This document shows, one piece after another, positions 1-9,199 of a stretch of DNA of 64,000 nucleotides. Below the pieces are notes generated by a model. That model saw only the letters and a program-made list of their open reading frames with translations. It searched no databases and was not told the origin of the DNA. The stretch comes from Profundicola sp048268105 (GTDB lineage: Bacteria > Bacteroidota > Bacteroidia > Flavobacteriales > Weeksellaceae), in the NCBI GenBank assembly GCA_048268105.1, contig JBLWWH010000002.1:1-64000 (forward strand), in the 5' to 3' direction. Every line of letters starts with the position of its first letter. Positions within the stretch are counted from its first letter, which is position 1. The position numbers were made by a program, and so were the translations under genes.

Positions 1-107
1 CATTATTGAAATGGAATAACTTTCTTAACGGACTTAGTCCTAAAAGTTATTTCCAGTTCAACAAGCCATTATCATCATCATTAAATTTTAAAAAAAAATA
101 TAAATAA
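1..107 (+). CDS. C-terminal end of an unidentified ORF cut by the window edge
   Basis: Frame 3 is open from the window start to a TAA at 105-107 and encodes about 34 residues ending in a basic tail (FKKKYK). I do not recognise the family. It may be the true end of an upstream gene or a remnant. Only the open frame supports it. Confidence 0.3.
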   Translation, partial: LLKWNNFLNGLSPKSYFQFNKPLSSSLNFKKKYK

Positions 108-446
108 CAGACAGAGTTTAAATTACACTACCGCATAGCTACGATGTTGGTGTTCAAGAAAAAAATAATTTTAAAATAAAAGAAGTTGATTTAGATTTTT
201 TCGAAGGTAATTAAGATTTTTTTAATTGATTTTAAACTTTTAAAACGGACTGTACAATAAATTTTACCTATAACCAGATTGATTAAACATAAGTCTTAAA
301 TTTTGGACTTTGTTAAAATATGTTATAATGGTGTTGGTTTGTGAGTTAACTGATAATTCGAAAAAGAATATACATCAAATTTCGAAACTTCAGGTTATTC
401 TTAATTCTAAACACATCTTTAATAATTGTAAATAAAACATTTTCAT
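108..446. other. Intergenic region with a possible short gene remnant
   Basis: No gene of normal length is visible. One frame (about 122-214, plus strand) reads through roughly 30 codons of plausible protein sequence, ending DLDFFEGN before a TAA, but has no start. It could be debris of a lost gene. The rest is very AT-rich leader of the BCCT gene. I see no clear TAnnTTTG promoter here. Confidence 0.3.
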
Positions 447-2120
447 ATGTCGATTAAAGTTTCAAGAGAAGAAAGTGCATCCAAATTCATGGGTCTAATC
501 ATCAATAAGACGGTGTTTTTCTCTGCGATTGCAGTGATTATATTCACGGTTGGTTTTACCCTTATCTTCGAAGAAGAGGCCGAGCATTATTTTAATATGG
601 CGCAAACTTTTGTTTCTGCGCACGGTGGATGGATTTATACACTTTCGGTGAATCTATTCATCGTTTTTTGTCTCTATATGGCCTTTGGTAAATTTGGTAA
701 AATCCGGATTGGAGGCCAGAACGCCAAACCCGAATTTAGTATGTGGGCCTGGTTTGCGATGCTCTTTAGTGCGGGAATTGGTAATGGTTTGGTGCTTTTT
801 AGTATCGCCGACCCAGTGAGAGACTACCTCGACCCACCAAGGTTGGCTGGGGAAGCGCCTGCACGAATTGCACAAGAAGCCATCAACTTCTCTTTCTTAC
901 ACCACGGGATCCACGGTTGGGCAATTTACTCTGTCGTAGGACTTTCGTTGGCCTATTTTACTTTTAATCGAAAAATGCCATTAACCTTAAGATCTGTCTT
1001 CTACCCTATTCTAGGGAATAGAATTCATGGGTGGATGGGTGATGTGATTGATATTATGGCAGTAATTACCACCTTATTTGGTTTGGCAACAACCATTGGT
1101 TTTGGTGTGGGACAAATCAATGCTGGTTTCTCACATGTATTTGGACTTCCAAGTTCTTTATTTTATCAAGTTTTAATAATTGTAGGAGTAACTTTAGCCG
1201 CCACTTTATCTGCTTTTAGTGGTATCGACAAAGGAGTGCAAATGCTGAGTAAAGTGAACGTTCGAGTGGCATCTGCTATATTCTTATTGGTTTTAATTCT
1301 AGGACCAACTACATTTATTTTTAAAGCATATATTCAAAATATAGGAAGTTATTTAATTCATTTTATCGACATGTCCACTTGGACAGAAGCGCTTCAAGGA
1401 ACCGATTGGCAAAAGAAAAGAACAATTATGTACTGGGGATGGTGGATTTCATGGTCGCCATTCGTTGGTATTTTCATTGCTCGTATTTCTAAAGGACGTA
1501 CGATCAAAGAGTTTATTTTATGTGTTTTAATATTACCTGCTTTAGTTACCTTTTTATGGTTTAGTGCATTTGGTGGAACCACCATGCGCGACATTTTATT
1601 AGGTGATACAGCTATGATTGCGGCAGTAAATGATAATATTTCAACGGCTTTATATGTATTCTTTGACAAGTTTCCATTAGCTATGTTATTGAAAATATTA
1701 GGTGTAATTTTAATCTGTAGTTTTATTATTACTTCAGCCGACTCGGGAGCATTGGTGGTAGACAGTTTGACTTCGGGTGGTAAAATGAAAACACCAAGAT
1801 ACCAACGTGTAATTTGGGCAGTGTGTATTGGAGTAATTGCTTCAGTTCTGATGTACGGAGGTGGATTGAATGCCTTGCAAACAGTGGTAACTATTTCTGG
1901 ATTACCCTTTGCTATTTTGTTAGTGGGGATGTGTTTCTCTTTATTTAGAGGCATTTCTGAAGATTATCAAAAAGCGGAAAGAAAAGAGAAATTACTCGAG
2001 CGCGAGAGCTACCGCAAGAGTATTCTTAACTTGGTGAATGAAGAACGTCTCGAAAAAAATTTAGAAACCATTGATCCAGAAAAAGATCCCAAGAAGAAGC
2101 CAAAAACAACAGACCTTTAA
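447..2120 (+). CDS. BCCT-family transporter for a quaternary or methylated amine
   Basis: This is a sodium- or proton-coupled inner-membrane carrier of the betaine/choline/carnitine family. The family signature WGWWISWSPFVGIFIARISK lies around residues 329-348, and a glycine-rich first helix motif (SAGIGNG) is near residue 110. About 12 hydrophobic segments fill the protein, and the C-terminal ~55 residues form a charged cytoplasmic tail typical of osmo-regulated members. The length of 557 aa is normal. A UspA gene and a GreA-like gene follow in the same direction, and a Tmm-like monooxygenase lies 2.6 kb downstream. A BCCT trimethylamine carrier (TmaT) paired with Tmm has been described in the flavobacterium Myroides profundi. 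That substrate is inference here; choline or betaine remain possible. Confidence 0.93.
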   Translation: MSIKVSREESASKFMGLIINKTVFFSAIAVIIFTVGFTLIFEEEAEHYFNMAQTFVSAHGGWIYTLSVNLFIVFCLYMAFGKFGKIRIGGQNAKPEFSMWAWFAMLFSAGIGNGLVLFSIADPVRDYLDPPRLAGEAPARIAQEAINFSFLHHGIHGWAIYSVVGLSLAYFTFNRKMPLTLRSVFYPILGNRIHGWMGDVIDIMAVITTLFGLATTIGFGVGQINAGFSHVFGLPSSLFYQVLIIVGVTLAATLSAFSGIDKGVQMLSKVNVRVASAIFLLVLILGPTTFIFKAYIQNIGSYLIHFIDMSTWTEALQGTDWQKKRTIMYWGWWISWSPFVGIFIARISKGRTIKEFILCVLILPALVTFLWFSAFGGTTMRDILLGDTAMIAAVNDNISTALYVFFDKFPLAMLLKILGVILICSFIITSADSGALVVDSLTSGGKMKTPRYQRVIWAVCIGVIASVLMYGGGLNALQTVVTISGLPFAILLVGMCFSLFRGISEDYQKAERKEKLLERESYRKSILNLVNEERLEKNLETIDPEKDPKKKPKTTDL

Positions 2121-2156
2121 TAAACCTTTGAAAAATTAAATTTTTAAGTTAAAATC

Positions 2157-3059
2157 ATGACCCAAAAAATAAAATTAGATAACGAGTTAATCTTAATGGT
2201 GGCATTAGATCTCACAGAAATGGATGCCATTCTTCTTTCTTATGTTAGCTTTTTGTGTGAAGTTTGGAACATTAAACAACTCTACCTTACCCACAACATC
2301 AAACAATACAAAATATATGATTTGTATGATGAGTTTCTAGAAGAAGGTATTACCATTGAAGATATTGTTGACCGTGGAATTCAAAAATCTGTAGATAAAC
2401 ATTATACGGCAGAAGTTCCCCACAACGTTATTATCACTACCGATGATTACACCGAGAGCATCCTTACGCACTTAGCCAAAAAGTATCACGTAGATATTAT
2501 GGTAACCGGTAAAAAGGATGAATTACAAGGTACAGGAGCTTTAAGTCAAAAGCTTGTAAGAATGTTAGATTCACATGTTTTATTGGTACCCGAAGAGGCC
2601 AAACACAACATGGGAAATGTATTAGTTCCAACCGATTTTAGTTTGGCTTCGGCAAGATGTTTTGATGTGGCAGACAGTTTGGTAGCGAGATCTAGCGGAA
2701 ACATTGAGGCTTTACATGTTTACAACATTCCGTCGTTTTTCTTCCCTTATATCAACACCAAAAAGGCGATTGATAAAACTGAAAAACATCTGAGAGAAAA
2801 AGTTAAACAGTTTAGAACAAAACATAAAATTGCAGATTCAATACCGTTTAGATATATCGATAGAGAGGATATGTCGGTGGTGGATGCTATTGAAGCTCAT
2901 GCAGAAAAAGGAGCTTTCGATATTATTGTGATTTCAGCACGTGGTGGAAGTAATATCACTGCGCTATTTGTGGGTAGTATTACCAATGAGTTGTTGATTA
3001 GAAATGTACACATGCCTTTGCTTATTACTAGACCTCGATCTACATCAAGAACTAAATAA
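2157..3059 (+). CDS. Tandem UspA-domain universal stress protein
   Basis: This cytoplasmic protein of 300 aa has two Usp domains (about 8-142 and 150-294). The second keeps a glycine-rich nucleotide-binding loop, SARGGSNITALFVGS, near the C-terminus; the first has a weaker form (GKKDELQGTGALS). It starts 36 bp after the BCCT gene and is probably co-transcribed with it. UspA-type proteins are often encoded next to transporters and may bind ATP to tune them. Role in stress or in carrier regulation is inferred from family and context. Confidence 0.88.
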   Translation: MTQKIKLDNELILMVALDLTEMDAILLSYVSFLCEVWNIKQLYLTHNIKQYKIYDLYDEFLEEGITIEDIVDRGIQKSVDKHYTAEVPHNVIITTDDYTESILTHLAKKYHVDIMVTGKKDELQGTGALSQKLVRMLDSHVLLVPEEAKHNMGNVLVPTDFSLASARCFDVADSLVARSSGNIEALHVYNIPSFFFPYINTKKAIDKTEKHLREKVKQFRTKHKIADSIPFRYIDREDMSVVDAIEAHAEKGAFDIIVISARGGSNITALFVGSITNELLIRNVHMPLLITRPRSTSRTK

Positions 3060-3068
3060 AATAAACAC

Positions 3069-3569
3069 ATGAGCCGGGGTTTTGTAAATGAAGACGATCA
3101 TGAGGAAATTCCTCTTGTCCCACCCAGGGCCGATTTGCCACAAGGTGTAACGAATTATGTTACGCATGTTGGCATGGATGAACTTCTTCAAGAAAAAGAA
3201 GATTTATTGAGCGAAATAGAAAATCTAGATACCTCGAATGAAAAAGAAAAGCGAATTGCAACGAATCATATACATGCTAAATTGCAATTGTTAAACAATC
3301 GAATTTCGTCTGCTAAAATCATTGACTTAAGTCAACAGCCCAAAGATGAAATTCGATTTGGCGCTAAGGTTTCCCTTGTAGAAGAAGGTCAGAAAAAACC
3401 TCAGCGATATCAAATTGTAGGCGTGGACGAAGCCAATATTTCTAAAGGAAAAATATCTTTTATTTCACCCTTAGCAAGAATTTTAATTAATAAAAAAGTA
3501 GGCGAAAAAGCCATTTTAAAATTAGCGGATCATGATAGAATTTTTGAAATTAAGGAAATAGAATATTAA
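3069..3569 (+). CDS. GreA/GreB-like transcription elongation factor
   Basis: This 166-aa protein opens with SRGFVNEDDHEEIPLVPPRA, the N-terminus of a Bacteroidetes GreB-like group. A predicted coiled-coil hairpin follows (about 35-90), then a C-terminal FKBP-like domain (about 100-166) with the RFGAKVSL strand. Gre factors enter the secondary channel of RNA polymerase and rescue backtracked complexes. The acidic tip of the coiled coil is present around EIENLDTSNEKE, but whether it stimulates cleavage cannot be judged. It follows the Usp gene by 9 bp, so it ends a three-gene operon closed by the terminator at 3599. Confidence 0.85.
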   Translation: MSRGFVNEDDHEEIPLVPPRADLPQGVTNYVTHVGMDELLQEKEDLLSEIENLDTSNEKEKRIATNHIHAKLQLLNNRISSAKIIDLSQQPKDEIRFGAKVSLVEEGQKKPQRYQIVGVDEANISKGKISFISPLARILINKKVGEKAILKLADHDRIFEIKEIEY

Positions 3570-3598
3570 ATCTCTCTTTCGAGAATTAAGACAAAGAA

Positions 3599-3636
3599 AA
3601 ATGAATAGATCAATTAAGATTCTATTCATTTTTTTT
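3599..3636. terminator. Bidirectional intrinsic terminator
   Basis: A perfect 11-bp stem (AAATGAATAGA at 3599-3609, TCTATTCATTT at 3621-3631) with an 11-nt loop is followed by a T run on the plus strand and has an A-rich left flank. It lies between the convergent greA-like gene and the exported basic protein gene. Confidence 0.8.
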
Positions 3637-3650
3637 AAGTTTACTAAAAC

Positions 3651-4112
3651 TTAGTGCTTCTTTTGCAGATGCTTTCTTTTGTGCTTAGCCTTTTTGTGCT
3701 TTTTATGCCCTTTATGTAATCCGTTGTCAGATTTGGTTTTTACTTGTACACCACCGGGCGTAACTTTAATAGTTTGATATTTTGCTTTATGTTTATTGTG
3801 GTATTTATAAGGCTTTTTACCTTTATAATCTGTTAGATAAACGATTTGTGCTTTACGCAAATCATAGTTTTTAAACCTGATTGGTAATTTTTTGGATTTA
3901 ACCCATTTCGCATTATCTAAATAGATGAATCTTGCTAAAGGTACATCATAATATGCATCAATCTCTGGCAGATAATAATATTGAGCCTTTGCCCCTTTGG
4001 CGGGAGCCCAAGCAGGTGGGTTTCCCATATTTACATTGACTGTAACTTGCCCCTGAGCTTGTGCTGCAAATACAAATAATAAACTAAAGACGAATATTTT
4101 CAACGTTTTCAT
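3651..4112 (-). CDS. Small exported protein with a Lys/His-rich tail
   Basis: A signal peptide (about residues 1-19, ending AQAQG) precedes a conserved-looking core with the motifs PPAWAP, YYYLPEIDAYYD and FIYLDNAKW. The last ~50 residues are very rich in Lys and His (GLHKGHKKHKKAKHKRKH). I recognise the core as a recurrent Bacteroidetes exported protein of unknown function. The His/Lys tail could bind metal, nucleic acid or acidic polysaccharide; that is speculation. It is convergent with the greA-like operon and stands alone. Confidence 0.75.
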   Translation of the reverse strand: MKTLKIFVFSLLFVFAAQAQGQVTVNVNMGNPPAWAPAKGAKAQYYYLPEIDAYYDVPLARFIYLDNAKWVKSKKLPIRFKNYDLRKAQIVYLTDYKGKKPYKYHNKHKAKYQTIKVTPGGVQVKTKSDNGLHKGHKKHKKAKHKRKHLQKKH

Positions 4113-4681
4113 AATCTAAAATTTAGTGAAACAATATTTTCTTTTTCTCTGATATAATTTCAAGGGTTGTGCCACCGAATCTTTGTTTCTTTATTTACTA
4201 AGCTTAATTAATAAAAACCTAGGCAACTTCATACATTATAACCCACTGTTAATCATTCTTCAAACATTCAAATCGTCAAAATGCTCAACATTTTAAACTT
4301 TAACAATTATTATCTATTTTTAAATATTGAATACTAGATTATACACTTAAGAATTGAATTTTGTTCAGTTTAATTTTAACTTTTTTGCGAATTCGAAACT
4401 TCTCAATCAAAACAAGATTTACTTGAATATATCACACTCAAACTCAACTTACTAAGATTTAATTATGAAATTCGAAAAAATGTCGTATATTGGGATTATT
4501 GCATTAAATTTTTAAAAAAAAGCAAATTCAAGCTTTATAATCAATTTTATAAAGTTGGAACGATAGGGCTTTTGAGCCCGAAATCTTTTTGTGGAAGACA
4601 TAAAGAGGATGAAATAATGTAGAATTAATATTTTGAGAGCATACCTATAGGGTGTTTTCATTAAACCAAAAATATATTTAT
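4113..4681. other. Long AT-rich intergenic region upstream of tmm
   Basis: About 570 bp with no convincing gene; the short minus-strand ORF over 4512-4706 lacks coding character. A compact GC-rich hairpin (GGGCT, TTTG, AGCCC at 4566-4579) followed by a weak T-rich stretch lies about 100 bp before the monooxygenase start and could attenuate or end transcription. No exact TAnnTTTG promoter was found. Confidence 0.4.
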
Positions 4682-6076
4682 ATGAGTAAGAATAATGAAA
4701 TGACAAACAAGCGAATTGGTATCATTGGAGCAGGTCCGAGTGGTTTAGCACAGATTAGAGCCTTCGAAGCTTTAGAAGATAAAGGACATGCTATGCCGGA
4801 GATTGTTTGTTTTGAGAAACAAGATGATTGGGGCGGAATGTGGAACTATTCATGGAGAACTGGCGTAGGAAAATACGGTGAGCCTATCCATGGAAGCATG
4901 TATAAGTATCTGTGGTCTAACGGTCCAAAAGAGTGTTTAGAATTTTCAGATTATTCCTTCGATGAGCACTTTGGAAAACCGATTTCTTCTTATCCACCAA
5001 GACCTGTTTTATTTGATTATATTCAAGGTAGAATTAAAAAAAGTAAAGCAAGAGAATTTATTCGTTTTAATACCACAGCTAGATGGGTAAGTTACGATGA
5101 GGACACTAAAAAATTCACCGTAGTCTTAGATGATTTAAAAATCAACAAGACTTATTCAGAGGAATTCGATTATTTGGTCGTAGCATCGGGTCACTTCTCG
5201 ACGCCAAATATGCCTTATTTTAAAGGAATCGAAAATTTTCCAGGAACTGCAATGCATGCGCACGACTTTAGAGGAGCTGACCAATTCAAAGATCAAAATC
5301 TATTATTAATTGGTAGTAGTTATTCTGCTGAAGATATCGGTGTTCAATGCTATAAGCATGGCGCTGAATCTGTAACATTAAGTTATAGAAGTAATCCGAT
5401 TGGTGTTGAATGGCCCGAAGGAATCAAAGAAGTTCCATTGGTTACACATTTCAAAGATGATACAGCTTACTTTAAAGATGGGACACAAGAGAGGTTTGAT
5501 GCAGTAATTATGTGTACGGGATACCAACATAAATTCCCATTCTTACCAGACGAATTGCGTCTTAAAACTAAAAACAACTTATATCCAGATAATCTATACA
5601 AAGGTATATTCTTCAATGAGTTACCTCAGTTGATTTACCTAGGAATGCAAGATCAGTATTATACATTTAATATGTTCGATGCACAGGCTTGGGTTGCACG
5701 TGATTATATGATGGGAATGCTAGAACTTCCTTCTGAAAATGAAAGGAGAGTTGATATGGACAAGTGGTTGGAAAGAAATGATAATTTAGAGCATGGAGAT
5801 GACGAAGTAGATTTCCAAACCGATTATATTAAAGACTTAATTTCTATGTCAGATTATCCTCCATTTAATTTAGATGAAGTGGCTAAAATGTTCAAAGAAT
5901 GGCTAAAAGACAAAGAAGACAACATCCTTACCTATAGAGATAAAACTTTCAAATCAGCTGTTACAGGAACCATGGCCGCAGAGCATCACACCGAGTGGAT
6001 GGACGAATTAGACGACAGTAAAGAAAGATATCTTTATGAGCCAGAAGAGGAAGAATTGATCCCAGAGAATCTTTAA
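4682..6076 (+). CDS. tmm: Trimethylamine monooxygenase (flavin-containing monooxygenase)
   Basis: This cytosolic NADPH/FAD enzyme probably oxidises trimethylamine to trimethylamine N-oxide. It has the FAD Rossmann motif GAGPSG near the N-terminus, the FMO fingerprint FPGTAMHAHDF, the NADPH-binding stretch LLIGSSYSAEDIG, and GMQDQYYTFNMFDAQAW, which closely matches bacterial Tmm as I know it. The C-terminal region (TYRDKTFKSAVTGTMAAEHH) also fits Tmm rather than Baeyer-Villiger enzymes. I chose the ATG at 4682 (464 aa) over an upstream in-frame GTG at 4652, because the family starts shortly before the FAD motif. A terminator follows. The BCCT gene upstream could supply the substrate. Other FMO substrates cannot be excluded. 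Confidence 0.85.
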   Translation: MSKNNEMTNKRIGIIGAGPSGLAQIRAFEALEDKGHAMPEIVCFEKQDDWGGMWNYSWRTGVGKYGEPIHGSMYKYLWSNGPKECLEFSDYSFDEHFGKPISSYPPRPVLFDYIQGRIKKSKAREFIRFNTTARWVSYDEDTKKFTVVLDDLKINKTYSEEFDYLVVASGHFSTPNMPYFKGIENFPGTAMHAHDFRGADQFKDQNLLLIGSSYSAEDIGVQCYKHGAESVTLSYRSNPIGVEWPEGIKEVPLVTHFKDDTAYFKDGTQERFDAVIMCTGYQHKFPFLPDELRLKTKNNLYPDNLYKGIFFNELPQLIYLGMQDQYYTFNMFDAQAWVARDYMMGMLELPSENERRVDMDKWLERNDNLEHGDDEVDFQTDYIKDLISMSDYPPFNLDEVAKMFKEWLKDKEDNILTYRDKTFKSAVTGTMAAEHHTEWMDELDDSKERYLYEPEEEELIPENL

Positions 6077-6096
6077 TTTTTTCTAAGCATAAATTC

Positions 6097-6128
6097 AACC
6101 CTTGGGTTTTAACTCAAGGTTTTTTTTT
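6097..6128 (+). terminator. Intrinsic terminator of tmm
   Basis: An imperfect stem (ACCCTTGGGT paired with ACTCAAGGT, one bulge) is followed by eight T residues at 6121-6128. Confidence 0.8.
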
Positions 6129-6160
6129 ATGTTTAACTTTCATTATTAAAAATACAAAAC

Positions 6161-6727
6161 ATGAGATTACTATTTTGGATTGTTATCCTACTTCCCAGTT
6201 TAACCTTTGCTCAGGAATCCACAGCTTCAGAAAAATTTTGGTCTAATCTAGAGCAGCATTGCGGCAAAGCTTACGAAGGTTGGATTACCGCCGGAGCCGT
6301 TCCTAAAGATGGATTTACTGGTGAAAAGCTTGTGATACACGTACGCGGATGTAAAAAAGACGAAATAAAAATTCCTTTTTTCGTGGGTGAGGATAAATCG
6401 AGAACTTGGATTTTAAAAATGAATCAAGATAAAATAATTAGCCTTAAACACGATCACCGTCATCCCAATGGTAGCGAAGAAGATTTGACACAATATGGTG
6501 GAATCAATTCAAATGTTGGTTTAGAAACAGTTCAAATGTTCCCTGCCGATGAATTCACGGCTAAAATTCTACCAGCAGCTTCCACAAATATTTGGTGGTT
6601 TACCTTAGATGATAAAAGTATGACTTATAATTTAAGACGTATTGGAAGCGATAGAGTATTTACCGTTAGTTTTGATTTAACTACACCTATAGAAGCTCCC
6701 GAAAAACCTTGGGGATACCAAGACTAA
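6161..6727 (+). CDS. Exported protein of unknown function
   Basis: A signal peptide (about 1-17, ending TFAQ) is followed by a globular domain with two Cys (HCGKAYEG and VRGCKKDE, roughly residues 33 and 65) that could form a disulfide. I recall related exported proteins in Bacteroidetes and Proteobacteria with the same CGKAxEG start, none with a known role. It begins 33 bp after the tmm terminator. Periplasmic location is inferred from the signal peptide. Confidence 0.75.
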   Translation: MRLLFWIVILLPSLTFAQESTASEKFWSNLEQHCGKAYEGWITAGAVPKDGFTGEKLVIHVRGCKKDEIKIPFFVGEDKSRTWILKMNQDKIISLKHDHRHPNGSEEDLTQYGGINSNVGLETVQMFPADEFTAKILPAASTNIWWFTLDDKSMTYNLRRIGSDRVFTVSFDLTTPIEAPEKPWGYQD

Positions 6728-6842
6728 TTATATTCTCCTATTATAGTTTTTTTAATTTGTTATATAACATTTAAGTATACTCATATAACTTAATTGGTTT
6801 GGTAATTGATTTATCTAAATTGAATTTATTAAAAATAGATGT

Positions 6843-7442
6843 ATGAGCTTTATCAATGCTATGCAGAGTCGTTATACGACCAAGAAATACGATCTAACCA
6901 AGAAGATTGACCCTAAGAAAATTGAAGAACTGAAAAAGATTTTACAATTAAGTCCTTCTTCGATAAACAGTCAGCCTTGGTTATTCACTTTTGTATCTAA
7001 TCAAGAAAAGAAAGAAGAGCTATCTAAGGTTTCTTGGCACAATACCGAGAAAGTTTTGAATTGTGATACAGTGGTTGTTTTGAGTAGAATTAGTGATAAA
7101 GGCCTATTTGAAGAGCAAATAGAAGCTAATTTGCCTGAAAGAGCTGTAGCCTATTACAACGATTTCATTAAAGGAAATCCCGAACATGAAATTCGTGCCT
7201 GTTTCGAAAAGCAAGTTTATTTATCTTTAGGCGTCTTACTAAGCGCATGTGCACAAATGGAAATTGATGCAACGCCTATGGAAGGTTTAGATCCCAAGAA
7301 GTATGATGCTATTTTGGGACAAGAAGATTATGCTACTGTCGTCGCCGTAGCCATTGGATACAGAGATGAAAATGACTTCAACCAACCAAGCAAAAACCCT
7401 AAAACCAGACGTGACTTTTCTGATGTAGTGAAAGACATTTAA
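6843..7442 (+). CDS. NfsB-type nitroreductase / NAD(P)H oxidoreductase
   Basis: This cytoplasmic FMN enzyme of 199 aa belongs to the nitroreductase fold. The N-terminus MQSRYTTKKYD and the segment LQLSPSSINSQPWLF carry the conserved FMN phosphate-binding Arg/Lys and Ser residues. The C-terminal VAVAIGYRDENDFNQPSKNP is the family end with the second FMN contact. Members reduce quinones, nitroaromatics or dihydropteridines; the physiological substrate is unknown. It is a single gene, closed by the terminator at 7462. Confidence 0.9.
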   Translation: MSFINAMQSRYTTKKYDLTKKIDPKKIEELKKILQLSPSSINSQPWLFTFVSNQEKKEELSKVSWHNTEKVLNCDTVVVLSRISDKGLFEEQIEANLPERAVAYYNDFIKGNPEHEIRACFEKQVYLSLGVLLSACAQMEIDATPMEGLDPKKYDAILGQEDYATVVAVAIGYRDENDFNQPSKNPKTRRDFSDVVKDI

Positions 7443-7461
7443 GCATCTGAATAAAATAAAA

Positions 7462-7494
7462 AAATCCCAAACTCAAAAACTGAGTTTGGGATTT
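7462..7494. terminator. Bidirectional terminator
   Basis: A perfect 14-bp stem (AAATCCCAAACTCA, loop AAAAC, TGAGTTTGGGATTT) between convergent genes, with an A run on the left side that becomes a T run for the minus-strand gene. Confidence 0.8.
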
Positions 7495-7517
7495 ATAGTT
7501 AAAGATAAATTAGGAAC

Positions 7518-9068
7518 TTACATTCCTCCTTTTCTCTCAGCAGTTCTAGGCGTTGGCCATTCTTGTGGCTTTCCTGTAGTTTTGTCTATCGGCAAAACAA
7601 TCTTTTCTTTCGAAACGCTCTGTTCATCCTCAGACGCCATATAAGCCATAATCGCAACTAAAATAGCATTACTTCTTACATCGTCGAATACGATTTTATC
7701 ATAAGTATCTCGGTTGGTGTGCCAAGTATAATTCCAATAATCCCAACTCAATGAACTCAACATAAAAGCAGGCGCACCTCGGGTTACAAAAGACGAGTGA
7801 TCTGAGCCTCCAGATGAAGGTCTACCCGGGAATGTCGTTTCAATTTCATTGCGAATATCATCTGGGACTGCACTTAACCAACGAGATAAAAAATCATAAG
7901 AATGCAAGAATCCTTGACCATTAATTCTCACAACTCTTCCTGTACCGTTATCTTGATTAAATACCGCCTGAATGTTATTTACAATCTCTGGATGATCTTC
8001 TGCAAATGCAGATGAACCATTTAAACCTTGTTCTTCACTTCCCCATAAACCAGCAATAATAGTTCTTTTTGGGTTGGGGTTTAGTTTTTTCAGTACACGC
8101 ATCGCTTCCATCATCACCATAACACCTGTTCCGTTATCGGTAGCTCCTGTTCCGCCATCCCAAGAATCAAAATGCGCTGAAAGAATTACATATTCTTCTG
8201 GTTTTTCAGTTCCTTTTATTTCTGCTAACGTATTATAGGTGGGCGAAACACCTAGATCCTTAGATCTTGCTATGATATGTAATTTAGGTTGATCCCCATG
8301 CTCAACCATTCTATACAACATACTATAATGCTCAAGCTCGATATCCACTGTAGGAATTCTCTTGGTATTGGCTCCAAAAATCTTATTTACTCCAAAACCT
8401 TTCGACCAATAAGAATCTACAATTCCAGCAGCTCCAGCGTTTTCTAAAACCTCTATCAGACTACGTTTGTTATGCCCCATGCTTTGCATATTCTGATTCC
8501 AAGCTTGAATTTGCTCTGTTCTTTCTTTCTTCATTTTTTCAAAAGAAGCGGGCGTTGCATATTCTTTCCAATTATAATCCGGACGCCCCGTTGACTCTTT
8601 TCTAGCAATCATCACCAGTTTGCCCTTCACATTAGGAAGCCATTTTTTAAACTCCTCTTCGTTCTGAACACTAGGAAGTGTAATTAACTCTGCTGTTACT
8701 CCTTTTTTGGATGTACTCGGACTCCAGGCTAATTGTGTAGCCGAAAGCGACTGAACTCTGGGGTGTACCATATCTACATGAGTGATACCTCGTTCCCATG
8801 CTTTCCAAGTTCCATATTCTTGATTTTCAGCCGAAATCCCCCAAGCATTAAACTTTTCAACAGCCCATTCATGTGCTCGTTGCATCTGTGGCGTTCCCAC
8901 CAATCGTGGACCAATATCGTCCATCAACTCATGTCCAAGAGCTTCTAAATTCGAATTCTCATTCACTTCCTTTACAATAGCATCTACTACAGAACTTGAG
9001 TCCTGCGCAAAAAAGGGAGTTGCCGTAAACAAAAACATAGCACATCTCAGTACAATACGTCTATTCAT
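7518..9068 (-). CDS. Secreted M28-family zinc aminopeptidase with PA domain
   Basis: A signal peptide ending FFAQ leads a 516-aa exported peptidase. A protease-associated insert lies in the N-terminal half, and the di-zinc M28 site is complete: His299 (SAHFDSW), Asp311 (GATDNG), Glu345-Glu346 (GSEEQG), Asp373 (NQDNG) and a His near 456 (WHTNRDT). Such enzymes release N-terminal residues from peptides in the periplasm or outside the cell. Length and motif order match Bacteroidetes M28 peptidases. It is a single gene on this strand. Confidence 0.92.
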   Translation of the reverse strand: MNRRIVLRCAMFLFTATPFFAQDSSSVVDAIVKEVNENSNLEALGHELMDDIGPRLVGTPQMQRAHEWAVEKFNAWGISAENQEYGTWKAWERGITHVDMVHPRVQSLSATQLAWSPSTSKKGVTAELITLPSVQNEEEFKKWLPNVKGKLVMIARKESTGRPDYNWKEYATPASFEKMKKERTEQIQAWNQNMQSMGHNKRSLIEVLENAGAAGIVDSYWSKGFGVNKIFGANTKRIPTVDIELEHYSMLYRMVEHGDQPKLHIIARSKDLGVSPTYNTLAEIKGTEKPEEYVILSAHFDSWDGGTGATDNGTGVMVMMEAMRVLKKLNPNPKRTIIAGLWGSEEQGLNGSSAFAEDHPEIVNNIQAVFNQDNGTGRVVRINGQGFLHSYDFLSRWLSAVPDDIRNEIETTFPGRPSSGGSDHSSFVTRGAPAFMLSSLSWDYWNYTWHTNRDTYDKIVFDDVRSNAILVAIMAYMASEDEQSVSKEKIVLPIDKTTGKPQEWPTPRTAERKGGM

Positions 9069-9199
9069 ATTAATATTTTTGATTTTTTCTAATCACCCAA
9101 GATAAACTAAAACTCAGAATTAAAAAACATTGAGCTGATTTGAATTAATTTATACTTAAAAATTTTAACTTAGTTTCTGGAAAAATAGAAAACCTCTAA

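Noticed and set aside
300..340. Sigma-70-like promoter TTGGAC...TATAAT before the BCCT gene
   Set aside because: It fits the E. coli consensus, but Bacteroidetes primary sigma factors use TAnnTTTG; the match is easily chance in AT-rich DNA.
1394..1954. 186-aa minus-strand ORF inside the BCCT gene
   Set aside because: Antisense shadow of the transporter; no independent support.
4512..4706. 64-aa minus-strand ORF upstream of tmm
   Set aside because: Overlaps the tmm start and has no coding character.
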